Under the pieces are notes generated by a model that did no database searches, was not told where the DNA came from, and saw only the letters and a list, made by a program, of their open reading frames with translations. From contig NZ_JAPNLE010000009.1 in NCBI RefSeq assembly GCF_026627925.1, positions 2,232,001 through 2,296,000 of the forward strand: 64,000 bases of DNA, in the 5' to 3' direction. Origin of the DNA: Cupriavidus sp. D39. GTDB lineage: Bacteria > Pseudomonadota > Gammaproteobacteria > Burkholderiales > Burkholderiaceae. A program made the position numbers and the translations under genes. Shown one piece after another: positions 48,996 through 58,373 of this stretch (within the stretch, counting starts at the first letter, position 1; the number at the start of each line of letters is the position of its first letter).

Positions 48996-50330
48996 ATGCT
49001 GCTAGCCCATACGATCGAACTTGTGACCAGCCAGCGCGAAGTCGATTACTTCGTGAGGGCGGCTGGGTGCGCGCGTTTCGTATGGAACTGGGCGTTGGCA
49101 GAATGGAACCGCCAACGCGCAGCCGGCGGTAAGCCGAGCGCAATGGCGCTGAAGAAATCCTTTAACGCCATCAAGTATCAGCGGTACCCGTGGATGACCG
49201 ACATCCATCGTGACGCGCACGCCCAACCATTTGCTAATCTATCAAAGGCCTGGTCGAAGTTCTTCTCTGACATTAAGTCGGGGATAAAAGCGCATGCCCC
49301 CAGGTTCAAGAAGAAAGGTCAATGCAAGGACGGATTCTACGTCGCCAACGATAAGGTAAGGTTTGACGGACAGTCGGTTGTGCTGCCATTGATTGGGCGG
49401 GTTGCCATGCGGGAGTCGCTGCGGTTCCCCGGGCGAGTAATCGGCGCCGCCGTGAGCCGACGCGCTGATCGTTGGTTCATCTCGGTCCAGGTAGAGGTGG
49501 CGGATGAAGTGGCGTTCGTCCCGCGCACCGGCAATGGCGTGGTTGGCGTGGACCTTGGGATCAAATCGGCCGTCACACTTTCGACGGGGGAAGCGTTCGA
49601 GGGCCCAAAGCCGTTGAAAGCAGCCCTACGGCGCCTGCGGATTCGGTCTCGACGCCTTTCCCGGAAGGTTGAGATGGCGAAGCCAGGGCGCGCGGCATTC
49701 AGCCGAGGTTTCATTGGGCCGCTACGTCCGAACGCCAAACCACGGCCGGCGCGGTCTTCCGGACAGATCGACAGTGCTGCACGGCTGGCGCGCCTGCACG
49801 CCCGCATCGCTAATATCAGGCAGGATTTCCTGCACAAGACAACCACTAGGCTATGCCGCGAAAACCAAGCGATTGGCCTGGAGGATCTCAACGTCGGCGG
49901 TATGCTCAAGAATGAGCGTCTTGCACGCTCACTATCGGACATGGGGTTGAGTGAGTTTCGCCGGCAAATGGAATACAAGGCGAAGAGATACGGCACGCAC
50001 CTTGTGTTTGCCGAACGCTGGTTTCCGTCGAGTAAGCTGATGTCCTGCTGTGGCCATAAACTCGACAGGCTTGCGCTTAGTGAGCGTCGCGTCGTGTGCC
50101 CGGCCTGCGGCATTAGTCATGACCGCGATCACAACGCAGCGATCAACCTTGAACGGCTCGCAACCGAAACTGCGCTACCCGTGGCGAGTGATTCGGCAAC
50201 GAATCGCACTGCGAGAGGCATGTCGCCAATCGCAGGCGGGAAAGTTACGTCCGTCAGAGACGAGGTCGGCCAGCAAGGAGCCTCGGGGCGGGAAGGAAAC
50301 GGCGCACACATTTGCGCACGTTTTACATAG
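48996..50330 (+). CDS. tnpB: solitary TnpB (IS200/IS605-type OrfB, RuvC RNA-guided nuclease family)
   Basis: A 444-residue TnpB. The N-terminal HTH region is AGCARFVWNWALAEWNRQ. RuvC catalytic positions are VVGVDLGIKS (Asp186), IGLEDLNVGG (Glu296) and HDRDHNAAINL (Asp376/378). The zinc ribbon is partly unusual: the second knuckle CPACG is normal, but the first reads SSKLMSCCGHK instead of SSKxCSxCG. No TnpA gene is adjacent, so this is an IS1341-like, non-autonomous unit. TnpB proteins act as RNA-guided nucleases, and their guide RNA normally comes from the end of the gene and the element's right end. That would be about 50,150-50,340 here, just before the next gene. Element ends were not identified. 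Confidence 0.88.
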   Translation: MLLAHTIELVTSQREVDYFVRAAGCARFVWNWALAEWNRQRAAGGKPSAMALKKSFNAIKYQRYPWMTDIHRDAHAQPFANLSKAWSKFFSDIKSGIKAHAPRFKKKGQCKDGFYVANDKVRFDGQSVVLPLIGRVAMRESLRFPGRVIGAAVSRRADRWFISVQVEVADEVAFVPRTGNGVVGVDLGIKSAVTLSTGEAFEGPKPLKAALRRLRIRSRRLSRKVEMAKPGRAAFSRGFIGPLRPNAKPRPARSSGQIDSAARLARLHARIANIRQDFLHKTTTRLCRENQAIGLEDLNVGGMLKNERLARSLSDMGLSEFRRQMEYKAKRYGTHLVFAERWFPSSKLMSCCGHKLDRLALSERRVVCPACGISHDRDHNAAINLERLATETALPVASDSATNRTARGMSPIAGGKVTSVRDEVGQQGASGREGNGAHICARFT

Positions 50331-50362
50331 CAGACATGACCACCCTTGAAGAAGGAAAATTG

Positions 50363-52360
50363 ATGTGGACGCCGTCGCCGGCGTTTCGCGACGGCAGCCG
50401 CATCGCGCACTTTATGCGCTGGCTGGAAAGCGAGCGCGGCCTCGCCTTCGCAGACTATGCCGCGCTATGGCAGTGGTCGGTGACGGACCTGGAGGCCTTC
50501 TGGGACGCCATCCGCGCCTACTTCGACGTGCGCTTCGACACACCGCCCGCGCGCGTGCTCGGCAATGCCTCCATGCCCGGCGCGCGCTGGTTCGAGGGCG
50601 CGAGCCTGAACTATGTGCAGCAGGTTTTCCGCCATGCCGGCAGCGGCGCGGCGCGGCAGCGTGCGGCCATCCGCTACGCCGGCGAATCCGTTGAGGTCAC
50701 GGACCTCAGCTGGGACGCGCTCGAACAGCAGGTCGCTTCGCTGGCGCACGCCCTGCGCGAAATGGGCGTGAGCCGCGGCGATCGCGTGGCGGGCTACCTG
50801 CCGAATATTCCCGCCACTGTCGTCGCCTTCCTCGCCACCGCCAGCCTGTGCGCGATCTGGTCGGGCTGCGCACCGGACATGGGCCAGGTCGCGGTGATAG
50901 ACCGTTTCCGCCAGATCGAGCCCAAGGTGCTGATCGCGGTCGACGGCTACCACTATGGCGGCAAGGCTTACGACCGCGCACCGGTGCTGGCCGACCTCGC
51001 CGCCGCCCTGCCCTCGCTGACGGACCTGGTGCTGGTGCCGGCTGGAAATGCCGATGCCGGCACGATCCCGCTTCCGCCCGGCCTGCGCCGCCACGCGTGG
51101 CAAGACGTGCTGGCGCATCGGGTGCCGCTGGCGATCGAGCCGGTGCCGTTCGACCACCCCCTGTGGATCGTCTACTCCTCCGGCACCACCGGCATGCCCA
51201 AGCCCATCGTGCACGGCCACGGCGGCATCGTCATCGAGCAGCTCAAGCTGATGGCGTTCCACAACAACCTCGGGCCGGACGATGTCTTCCACTGGTACAG
51301 CAGCAGCGGCTGGATCATGTGGAACGCCCAGGTGGCGGGACTGTTGCTGGGCGCCACCATCGCGCTCTACGACGGCAACCCCGCCTGGCCCGATGCCGGC
51401 GTGCTGTGGCGTTTCGTGGACGACGCCGGCGTCACCGCCTTCGGTGCCGGCGCGGCGTTCTTCACCAGTTGCGTGAAGGCAGGCATCGAACCCGCCCGCC
51501 TGGCCGACCTTTCCCGGCTGCACGCGCTCGGCTCGACCGGCTCGCCGCTGCCGGCCGAAGCCTATGACTGGATCTACCGCCACGTGGGCGCGGACATCTG
51601 GCTTGCGCCGATGAGCGGCGGCACCGACTTCGCCGGCTCGTTCGTGGCAGGCTGCCCGATCCTGCCGGTCTACTCGGGCGAGATGCAGTGCCGCTGCCTG
51701 GGTGCGAAAGTCGAAGCCTTCGACGAAGCGGGCAACGCGCTGGTGGGCGAAGTGGGCGAGCTGGTCTGCACGGCGCCCATGCCGTCGATGCCGCTGTTCC
51801 TCTGGGGCGACACGGACGGGCAGCGTTACCGTGACAGCTACTTCGACACCTATCCCGGCGTGTGGCGCCACGGCGACTGGATCAAGATCACCGCGCACGG
51901 TGGCGCCATCATCTACGGCCGCTCGGACGCAACCATCAACCGCCACGGCATCCGCATGGGCACCAGCGAGCTGTACCGCGTGGTGGAGGACCTGCCGGAA
52001 GTGCTCGACAGCATGGTGGTGGACCTTGAATACCTGGGGCGCGATTCGTACATGCCGCTGTTCGTGGTGCTGCGCGAGGGCATGGTCCTGGACGATGCAT
52101 TGCGCGACACCATGCGCGCGCGCATCCGCAGCGCGCTGTCCTCACGCCATGTGCCCAACGAGATCCTGCAGGTGCCCGGCGTGCCGCGCACGCTGTCGGG
52201 CAAGAAGATGGAAGTGCCCATCAAGAAGCTGCTGCTGGGCCACCCGCCCGACAAGATCGCCAACCGCGACGCCATGGCCAACCCGGGAACGCTGGACTGG
52301 TACTTCGCCTACGCCGAGCGCTTTATCGCGGCGCGCGCCAGCGAATCCGCGGCGGTGTGA
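50363..52360 (+). CDS. acetoacetyl-CoA synthetase
   Basis: A 665-residue ANL ligase of the acetoacetate-CoA ligase type (AacS). The AMP-binding motif is YSSGTTGMPKPIVHGHGG. Other features are GSTGSPLPAEAYDWIY, YRDSYFDTYPGVWRHGDWI and the C-terminal lysine motif LSGKKMEVPIKKLL. It activates acetoacetate from 3-hydroxybutyrate breakdown. The start at 50363 has GAAGGAA 7 nt upstream; 50336 is an alternative but lies against the TnpB element. PHB depolymerase lies 1.2 kb downstream, fitting a PHB-mobilising role. Confidence 0.92.
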   Translation: MWTPSPAFRDGSRIAHFMRWLESERGLAFADYAALWQWSVTDLEAFWDAIRAYFDVRFDTPPARVLGNASMPGARWFEGASLNYVQQVFRHAGSGAARQRAAIRYAGESVEVTDLSWDALEQQVASLAHALREMGVSRGDRVAGYLPNIPATVVAFLATASLCAIWSGCAPDMGQVAVIDRFRQIEPKVLIAVDGYHYGGKAYDRAPVLADLAAALPSLTDLVLVPAGNADAGTIPLPPGLRRHAWQDVLAHRVPLAIEPVPFDHPLWIVYSSGTTGMPKPIVHGHGGIVIEQLKLMAFHNNLGPDDVFHWYSSSGWIMWNAQVAGLLLGATIALYDGNPAWPDAGVLWRFVDDAGVTAFGAGAAFFTSCVKAGIEPARLADLSRLHALGSTGSPLPAEAYDWIYRHVGADIWLAPMSGGTDFAGSFVAGCPILPVYSGEMQCRCLGAKVEAFDEAGNALVGEVGELVCTAPMPSMPLFLWGDTDGQRYRDSYFDTYPGVWRHGDWIKITAHGGAIIYGRSDATINRHGIRMGTSELYRVVEDLPEVLDSMVVDLEYLGRDSYMPLFVVLREGMVLDDALRDTMRARIRSALSSRHVPNEILQVPGVPRTLSGKKMEVPIKKLLLGHPPDKIANRDAMANPGTLDWYFAYAERFIAARASESAAV

Positions 52361-52368
52361 AACGAACA

Positions 52369-52405
52369 AGGGCGCACCGCGGCGCAAAACGCCGCGGTGC
52401 GCCCT
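52369..52405 (+). terminator. strong hairpin terminator between acetoacetyl-CoA synthetase and GST genes
   Basis: A 16-bp perfect stem, AGGGCGCACCGCGGCG with its complement, around the loop CAAAA, followed by CTTCC. It lies between convergent genes and can serve both. Confidence 0.85.
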
Positions 52406-52427
52406 CTTCCATCTCCTGGCAAGAAGG

Positions 52428-53084
52428 TCAGAACTCCACTTCGAGTTCGCTGATTTCGTCGGGCTCCTTCTTCGCCGCGGCAATCCATTCCTGCAACTCC
52501 GGCATGGCGAGTATCTGCTTGCAGTACTCCACCGGCGCCGGATCCAGCATGACGCCGTAGGTCACGAAGCGCGTCACCACCGGCGCGTACATCGCATCGG
52601 CCATGGTGCGCGTCGCACCAAACAGGTAGGGGCCGCCGTATTGCGTCAGGCACTCGGTCCAGATCTGCGTGATACGGTCGATGTCGGCTTGCGCGCGCGA
52701 CCACACCTTGAAGCCAGGAAAATGCCCCTTCAGGTTCATTGGCAATGCCGCGCGCATGGCGGCGAAGCCCGAGTGCATCTCGCCGCAGATGGCGCGGCAA
52801 TGCGCGCGCGCGGCGCGATCATCCGGCAGCAGTCCGGCCTTGGGGCGGACCTCGTTGAGATACTCGGCGATGGCCAGCGTGTCCCACACTGTCACGCCCT
52901 GATGCAGCAGGCGTGGAACGAGGATCGAAGGCGACAGCAGCAGGATTTCCGCGCGCGCCGCGGCGTCGTCGGGGGGCACCAGCACCTCCTCGAATTCCAG
53001 CCCCGCGAAGCGCACCAGCAGCCAGCCGCGCAGCGACCACGATGAATACGTCTTACTGCTGATGGTGAGTGTCGTCCTTGCCAT
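52428..53084 (-). CDS. glutathione S-transferase
   Basis: A 218-residue GST. The N-terminal thioredoxin-like domain has SSKTYSSWSLRGWL, where a Ser is likely to activate glutathione, and SILVPRLLHQGVTVWDTLAI. The C-terminal helical domain has IWTECLTQYGGPYLFGATRT. This layout is common in GSTs of the maleylacetoacetate-isomerase and zeta-like groups, but the function is unassigned. It is transcribed alone and leftward. Confidence 0.87.
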   Translation of the reverse strand: MARTTLTISSKTYSSWSLRGWLLVRFAGLEFEEVLVPPDDAAARAEILLLSPSILVPRLLHQGVTVWDTLAIAEYLNEVRPKAGLLPDDRAARAHCRAICGEMHSGFAAMRAALPMNLKGHFPGFKVWSRAQADIDRITQIWTECLTQYGGPYLFGATRTMADAMYAPVVTRFVTYGVMLDPAPVEYCKQILAMPELQEWIAAAKKEPDEISELEVEF

Positions 53085-53575
53085 CCCGCCTCCTTGCCAC
53101 CTGGAAAAGCCGTTGCATGGCGGGCGAACCCCGTCTTCTGTGTGCCAGCAGACGGTGCGCCCGTGCCTCTCGCTGCAGTGTCGCGCTATGCGTTGTGTGC
53201 TTTATGCTAGCTGCTTCTACTATGAATTTGTACTACATCATGGCGGGAACATTAGTCCTGCTTTCGCTTACCTTGACGGGATGCAAAGGCATGCGCCGAG
53301 CCTGAAACCGATGTGCATCGGGTACGCCATTTCATGGTCCGGACGTGCTGCGGCCAAGGCAGCACTGGCACGGTGCGCCGCGCGGCACCAGCATGAGGCA
53401 GATGTACTGGCGAAGATCCGCGTGCGTCGTTCGCGCGCGCCGCTTGCGCCGCATACGAACCAGAACAGGTCACCCCGTTCCGCTATACGGGCAGGCCCGC
53501 AAGCCTCATGCCAACTGGAGCGGCCGTGGCACGCATATTGCGGCTGATGAGGTCAACGCATAAAAGGGGCGAGCC
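53085..53575. other. 491-bp region upstream of the PHB depolymerase gene
   Basis: Apart from one doubtful small lipoprotein frame, I see no gene. Around 53200-53280 the DNA is AT-richer than its flanks and likely holds the phaZ promoter. Confidence 0.45.
53222..53305 (+). CDS. possible 27-aa lipoprotein
   Basis: A tiny frame with a hydrophobic core and lipobox: MAGTLVLLSLTLTGCKG. A start at 53204 is also in frame. There is no clear ribosome-binding site. The size and the LTGC lipobox resemble entericidin-like peptides, but such a pattern can occur by chance in this length. Low confidence. Confidence 0.25.
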   Translation: MNLYYIMAGTLVLLSLTLTGCKGMRRA

Positions 53576-54790
53576 ATGCTGTATCAGGTGTACCAGACTT
53601 ATGCGGATCTCATGCAGCCCGCCTGCTGCGTGGCCGACATGGTGTCGAGCACCCTTGCCGCCAACCCGCGCCTGGCAGGCTGCGAGCCGATGCGCGCCAC
53701 GCGCGCGGCCTGCGACGTGCTGGCGCTGAGCCGGTTGACGCATCATCGCCCGCCCTTCGCCATCGACAGCGTGATGGTGAACGGCACACCGGTACAGGTC
53801 ACGGAGGAAGTGACCGCGAGCACGCCGTTCTGCTCACTGCTGCACTTTCGCAAGCACGGCGTCTCGGGCCAGCCGCGCGTGCTGCTGGTGGCGCCGATGT
53901 CGGGCCACTTTGCCACGCTGCTGCGTGGCACCGTGCAGACCATGCTGCGCGATCACGATGTCTATATCACCGACTGGCACAACCCGCGCGACATCTCGCT
54001 GGCGCATGGCCGCTTCGGCTTTGACGAGTACGTCTACCACCTGATGGATTTCCTGCGCGCGCTTGGCGGCGGCACGCACCTGATGGCGGTATGCCAGCCC
54101 ACCGTGGCCGCGCTCGCCGCCGTGGCGTTGATGGCCGAGGATAGCGATCCGGCACAGCCGCCGAGCCTAATCCTGATGGCCGGCCCCATCGACGCGCGCA
54201 TCAACCCGACCAAGGTCAATGAGCTCGCCACCAGCCAGCCGATCGAATGGTTCGAGCGCTCGCTCACCAGCTACGTGCCGTTTCGCTTTGCCGGCGCGAT
54301 GCGTCGCGTGTATCCCGGCTTCATGCAGCTGATTGCCTTCATGAGCATGAACAGCGAGCGCCACCAGCAGGCCTTCCGCGACCTCTATGATCTGCGTGCC
54401 AACGGCCAGCATGATCGCGCGGATGCCATCCAGGTGTTTTACGAAGAGTACTTCGCCACCATGGACCTGACCGCTGAGTTCTATCTGGAGACTGTGAGCA
54501 TGGTGTTCCAGGAATTCCTGCTGGCACAGGGCCTGCTCGACGTCGGCAGGCGCCGCGTGAACCCGCACGCGATCCACCGCACGGCACTCCTCACGGTGGA
54601 GGGCGAGCGCGACGATATCTGCGCCATCGGGCAGACCATGGCCGCGCAGGAACTGTGCGGCAGCCTGCGGCCCTATATGCGCATGCACCACGTGCAAACC
54701 GGCGTGGGGCATTACGGCGTGTTCAATGGCAAGCGCTGGGATTCGCAGGTTTATCCGCTAGTGCGCAACGCCGTCCATATGAACGCGTAA
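53576..54790 (+). CDS. phaZ: intracellular polyhydroxyalkanoate depolymerase
   Basis: A 404-residue intracellular PHB depolymerase. The nucleophile is a cysteine in MAVCQPTVAA (Cys173), as in Ralstonia/Cupriavidus PhaZ enzymes that use Cys-Asp-His. The acid lies around VEGERDDICAIGQT and the histidine in VQTGVGHYGVFNGKRW. It has no signal peptide, so it acts on granules in the cytoplasm and yields 3-hydroxybutyrate or its oligomers. Together with the acetoacetyl-CoA synthetase nearby it supports PHB turnover. Confidence 0.93.
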   Translation: MLYQVYQTYADLMQPACCVADMVSSTLAANPRLAGCEPMRATRAACDVLALSRLTHHRPPFAIDSVMVNGTPVQVTEEVTASTPFCSLLHFRKHGVSGQPRVLLVAPMSGHFATLLRGTVQTMLRDHDVYITDWHNPRDISLAHGRFGFDEYVYHLMDFLRALGGGTHLMAVCQPTVAALAAVALMAEDSDPAQPPSLILMAGPIDARINPTKVNELATSQPIEWFERSLTSYVPFRFAGAMRRVYPGFMQLIAFMSMNSERHQQAFRDLYDLRANGQHDRADAIQVFYEEYFATMDLTAEFYLETVSMVFQEFLLAQGLLDVGRRRVNPHAIHRTALLTVEGERDDICAIGQTMAAQELCGSLRPYMRMHHVQTGVGHYGVFNGKRWDSQVYPLVRNAVHMNA

Positions 54791-54834
54791 TGTTGAGCAC
54801 GTAAGGCCGAACGCACAAGGCCGCGCGGCGCGGA

Positions 54835-55320
54835 TTAAGCGGCGTCGTGGTCCGCCGGCCACGGCGTCACCGCCGGCACCGCGCACGGGCCCTCGACTTC
54901 GACGGTGCCAAAATCCGCTGGCCCCACGATCTCCAGGTACTCCATATCCGGCGAGTAGTCGAACAGGAAATGCGTGATGCCGGGGCGCTGGTGCACACAA
55001 TCGCCGGTCGCCACCAGCGTCTCCTTGTCCTCGTACATAAAGCGCGCCCAGCCCTTGAGCATCAGCACCACATGGAACTGCGCCTCGTGCCGGTGCCAGC
55101 CTGTGCCTTGCTCGGGCGGCTGGTTGGCCTTGACCAGTTGCACCAGCAACTTGCCGCCGGTGGCCTCGGCGATGCCCAGGTCGCGATACAGGAAGAAATC
55201 GCGCAAACCCTGGTCGACGAAGGCGGTGTCTTGCGGGCGCACGTGGGAGAACTTCGTGGGAGAGGCGTCCGTGGCAGCATCGCCGGCGGACGCGGTGGAC
55301 TTGCTGAGGGACTCGGCCAT
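54835..55320 (-). CDS. cupin-domain protein
   Basis: A 161-residue single-domain cupin. Metal ligands are suggested by GWHRHEAQFHVVLMLKGWAR (His, His, Glu/Gln, His) and VHQRPGITHFLFDYS (His). The start at 55320 follows AGGAGC; a longer frame to 55449 looks non-coding. The function is unknown. Small cupins of this type include dioxygenases, isomerases and sensors. It is divergent from the epimerase gene. Confidence 0.75.
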   Translation of the reverse strand: MAESLSKSTASAGDAATDASPTKFSHVRPQDTAFVDQGLRDFFLYRDLGIAEATGGKLLVQLVKANQPPEQGTGWHRHEAQFHVVLMLKGWARFMYEDKETLVATGDCVHQRPGITHFLFDYSPDMEYLEIVGPADFGTVEVEGPCAVPAVTPWPADHDAA

Positions 55321-55552
55321 GACAAGCTCCTTTCGCTGGGGAAACGCTCTGCGCTGCGACGCAACATTCACGCCAGCGCCCGGCCTGCCCACGGCAGCGC
55401 CGGAAGCGGCGAGAACCGATCCGAATGTGGCGCGCCGATCGCTGCGCAAGGCGCACGCCGGATGATCGCCCGACGCTTCTGCACTCGTCGAGGGCGCTGG
55501 CGGGCACCGGGCCGGTGCCGCGGCACGGCGCGTTGACGGCTATCATGCAGCG

Positions 55553-56512
55553 ATGTCCACTCCCGCCGTAACTTGCATGCCGCCTCTCAATTCTATGCAT
55601 TTCCAAGGCCAGGAACTGATCCGGGTCGGAGACGATTCGAGTTTCTTGCTGCTCGCCCCGGAGTTTGGCGCCCGCCTGGTGCGCTGGGTGCATCGCGGCG
55701 AGGACATCCTTTACTGGCCGGAGAACGCCGACTGGTCCCAGCTGGCCCGCGTGCGAGGCGGCAACCCAATCTTGTTCCCCTTTATTGCCAGGCACTTCGT
55801 CGACGGCGTGCCCGGCGCATGGAAAGACGCCAGCGGCACCGTGCGGGCGTTGCCGGTCCACGGCTTCGCACGCGACCTGCCCTTCGCGGTCACGCAGTTT
55901 GAGGCGGGACGCAGCCTGACCATGACGTTGCAAGCTTCGGACGCAACGCGCGCGGCCTACCCCTTCGAGTTCCTGTTCGAGGTCACCTACCGGCTGCTCG
56001 ACGACGGCCTCGAAGCCACGTTGCGCACGAGCAATGCCGGCGAGCAGGCGCTGCCTTACTACGCTGGCCATCATTTCTACTTCCCGCTTGCCCACCAGGC
56101 GCGCGCCGCTTCCACGCTGGCCATGCCGGCCGCGCAACGGATGCGCCAGCGCCCCGACGGCTCGCTGGAGTCGAACGGCCAAGGCGCTGAGACCTATCGG
56201 CTCGATGACCCACGCCTGCAAGACACATTTCACGTACTGCAGGCACAGGCTGTAGCGCCGCGCATCAGCGCGCTGGCCACGCCGCCCGATGCCACCGCCC
56301 CGCATGGCCGCAAGCTGGTGATCGAGCTGGATACGCCGGGCAGCACGCCGTGGTTCGCGGTCACCACCTGGTCGGAGCGCGCCGACTCCGACTTCTATTG
56401 CGTGGAACCCTGGCTCGGCCTGCCCAACGCCATCCACCACGGCACCGGCTTGCGCTGGCTCGCGCCAGGCCAGGAAGAAGCGGCGGTCTGCTGGCTGCGG
56501 CTGGATCCATAG
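55553..56512 (+). CDS. aldose 1-epimerase family protein
   Basis: A 319-residue beta-sandwich protein of the galactose mutarotase superfamily. Features are ILYWPENADW, RGGNPILFPFIARH, VHGFARDLPF (conserved His), YYAGHHFYFPL (catalytic His region) and FYCVEPWLGLPNAIHHG (catalytic Glu). It most resembles the glucose-6-phosphate 1-epimerase/YeaD-like and GalM-like members. The sugar is not known. Confidence 0.85.
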   Translation: MSTPAVTCMPPLNSMHFQGQELIRVGDDSSFLLLAPEFGARLVRWVHRGEDILYWPENADWSQLARVRGGNPILFPFIARHFVDGVPGAWKDASGTVRALPVHGFARDLPFAVTQFEAGRSLTMTLQASDATRAAYPFEFLFEVTYRLLDDGLEATLRTSNAGEQALPYYAGHHFYFPLAHQARAASTLAMPAAQRMRQRPDGSLESNGQGAETYRLDDPRLQDTFHVLQAQAVAPRISALATPPDATAPHGRKLVIELDTPGSTPWFAVTTWSERADSDFYCVEPWLGLPNAIHHGTGLRWLAPGQEEAAVCWLRLDP

Positions 56513-56827
56513 GGGGCAAGCGCGCTATCGAGTTTTCCCGGACGCTTCGGCAGAGCGCGGCTCGGTCACGCGGGAGCCGCGCCGGACAGTGGACAAGCCA
56601 TTTCCCGACGCGATCCTCGATGCAGGCCCCATTCGCGGTAGATGCCCACTAGGCGCTGGGCGTTCTGTCTATCAGAACTTGGTGGCCTGCATCCTGAAGC
56701 TTGGCGTGGCGGTTCGACCTGTGGCTCGCAGCTCCCCCGGCCCCCCTGGGGCCACCTGCGATCCCATCCACTATAATCGCGCGGTCGCGACGGGGGTTCC
56801 GCCGCTATTGAGAGTCAAGCAGAGTTT
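56513..56827 (+). other. 315-bp intergenic region with a -10 box before the O-antigen-ligase-like gene
   Basis: No gene seen. TATAAT at 56772-56777 lies about 50 nt before the next ATG, but no good -35 box is found at the right distance. A C/G-rich inverted repeat lies around 56730-56755. Confidence 0.45.
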
Positions 56828-58075
56828 ATGACGTTTCGAGCAACGAAGCTGGCTACCTTTGCCAGCGCCCTGGTTCTGGCATTTCCAATTCTTCTTCTCT
56901 GTGTGCCACGTGGTTCAGGGATCTTTCTGGCCGCGGTGGCAGTGCTAGCGTTATGCGGCGGCCACCGAATGGCCAAGACCTAGGGGACATACCGTGATCT
57001 GCTCAATCCCTTGAGCCTGGCCATTCTGGCCCTGATGGTCGTCTACCTGGGATCAAAGCTGTACTTCGGCGTACCGTGGAACGTCATCGACAACCCGTCA
57101 AGAATTCTACTTGCCCTACTGGCCTGCGTGGTGTTCATGCGCACGGTCCCGGATCCCACTGCAATCTGGCGTGGGATCACCATCGCACTGGTAGCTAGTC
57201 TCGCAATCGTCGCCATTCAGCACTACACGCTAGGCGAAGAACGACCGTCCGCGTGGACACAGGCCATTGCGTTCGCCAACATGGTCGCCGCGCTTGGTTT
57301 AGTCGGCTTTGCTCGACCGGGCACCAGTCGTTGCGCGCACGGGTTGGCTTGGGTGAACCTTGTGCTTGCAGCGATGATCCTGTTCTTGAACGGGACACGA
57401 GGGGCAACGCTCGCCATGCTTCTCACCGCGCTTCCGCTGCTCTTTGTCCGGTACCGCGGACTGAGCGCTGCAAGGTTCTTTGCTGCAATAGCGCTTTTTG
57501 CAGCGTTGGGCGTTGGCGCCTATCTGATTCCGGGCGGTCCTGTAGCGCAGAAAATTGATCAGGTGCGCAACGAGGTCGGGCAGTTCGAGAAAGGGGATGT
57601 GGAAACATCCGTCGGCGCGCGTCTGGAGGTATGGAGAATCGCGGCAAAGTCGATCACCACGCACCCTTGGATGGGCGTAGGAGTGGGGCAGTTTGCCCGA
57701 ATCCTGCATGCATCTGACTTCTGCAAGAGCACCAAGTCCGCGGCCTGCAATCTGGAGCACGCACACAACGACGTGGTGGAGGCTGCCGCAACCACCGGCC
57801 TACCCGGCATGCTCGCGCTGCTGGGTATATTCCTTATTCCTGCAGTCCTGTTTCTGCGGACGTTGCGCGCATGCCGCAGCAATGACAACGCGCTCGGCGT
57901 CAGCCTCAGTGGGGCTGGCCTTGGCGTCGTGATGGCAAGTTTGATCAGCGGCCTAACGCAAGTGACGATGGCGCATCAGGCGAACATCGTCTTCTACGCC
58001 GGCATTATTGGGCTGTTGCTCGGTCTAGCCGGGGTGCAAGCAAAGCTTCCCCGCGCCGCCAAGGCAAATGCCTGA
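56828..58075 (+). CDS. O-antigen ligase (WaaL-like) family protein with in-frame amber codon at 56981
   Basis: About 415 residues with ten or more hydrophobic helices and the periplasmic-loop motif LEHAHNDVVEAAATTG, which carries the conserved His of Wzy/WaaL/PglL-type ligases. Such proteins attach or polymerise surface glycans. The frame from the ATG at 56828 is open except for TAG at 56981-56983, in RMAKT*GTYRDLLNPL. A Trp codon (TGG) would fit there. Without readthrough, translation could restart at 57011 but would lose the first helices. It is therefore a nonsense mutant, a suppressed amber, or a base-call error. It is the last core gene before the island. Confidence 0.78.
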
Positions 58076-58170
58076 GGAAGCCCTGTTCAACGACTTGCCA
58101 ATCAACGGCCGGACGCGGAAACATGAAAGGCATCGGAAACCATGCTAAAATCCGCCTCCAGCAAGCCTTA

Positions 58171-58210
58171 GCGGGCGTCGTATAATGGCCATTACCTTAG
58201 CTTCCCAAGC
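58171..58210 (+). tRNA. truncated tRNA-Gly (CCC), 5' half only
   Basis: GCGGGCG begins the acceptor stem, followed by a D-arm (GTATAATGGCCATTAC), then TTAGC, the anticodon loop TTCCCAA with CCC, and GC of the 3' anticodon stem. After 58210 the sequence departs from a tRNA: the remaining anticodon stem, T-arm and acceptor 3' strand are missing. A likely -10 (TAAAAT, 58146-58151) remains 20 bp upstream. This is a broken gene; an intact tRNA-Gly(CCC) must exist elsewhere or have been rebuilt at the other island end. Confidence 0.75.
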
Positions 58211-58373
58211 CGCAACGGCCTGACCAAACCCACTGTTCATGCGGGTTTCATACGCGAGTTCTCGCAGCTGACCATCTTTCCCCACCAAATCTGCGTGTCT
58301 TGGCGCGATGCAAGTTTCGGCGCCACCTTGTTCTGAAGAAAGCTAATATCCTACCGATCGCTGTATAACCGGT

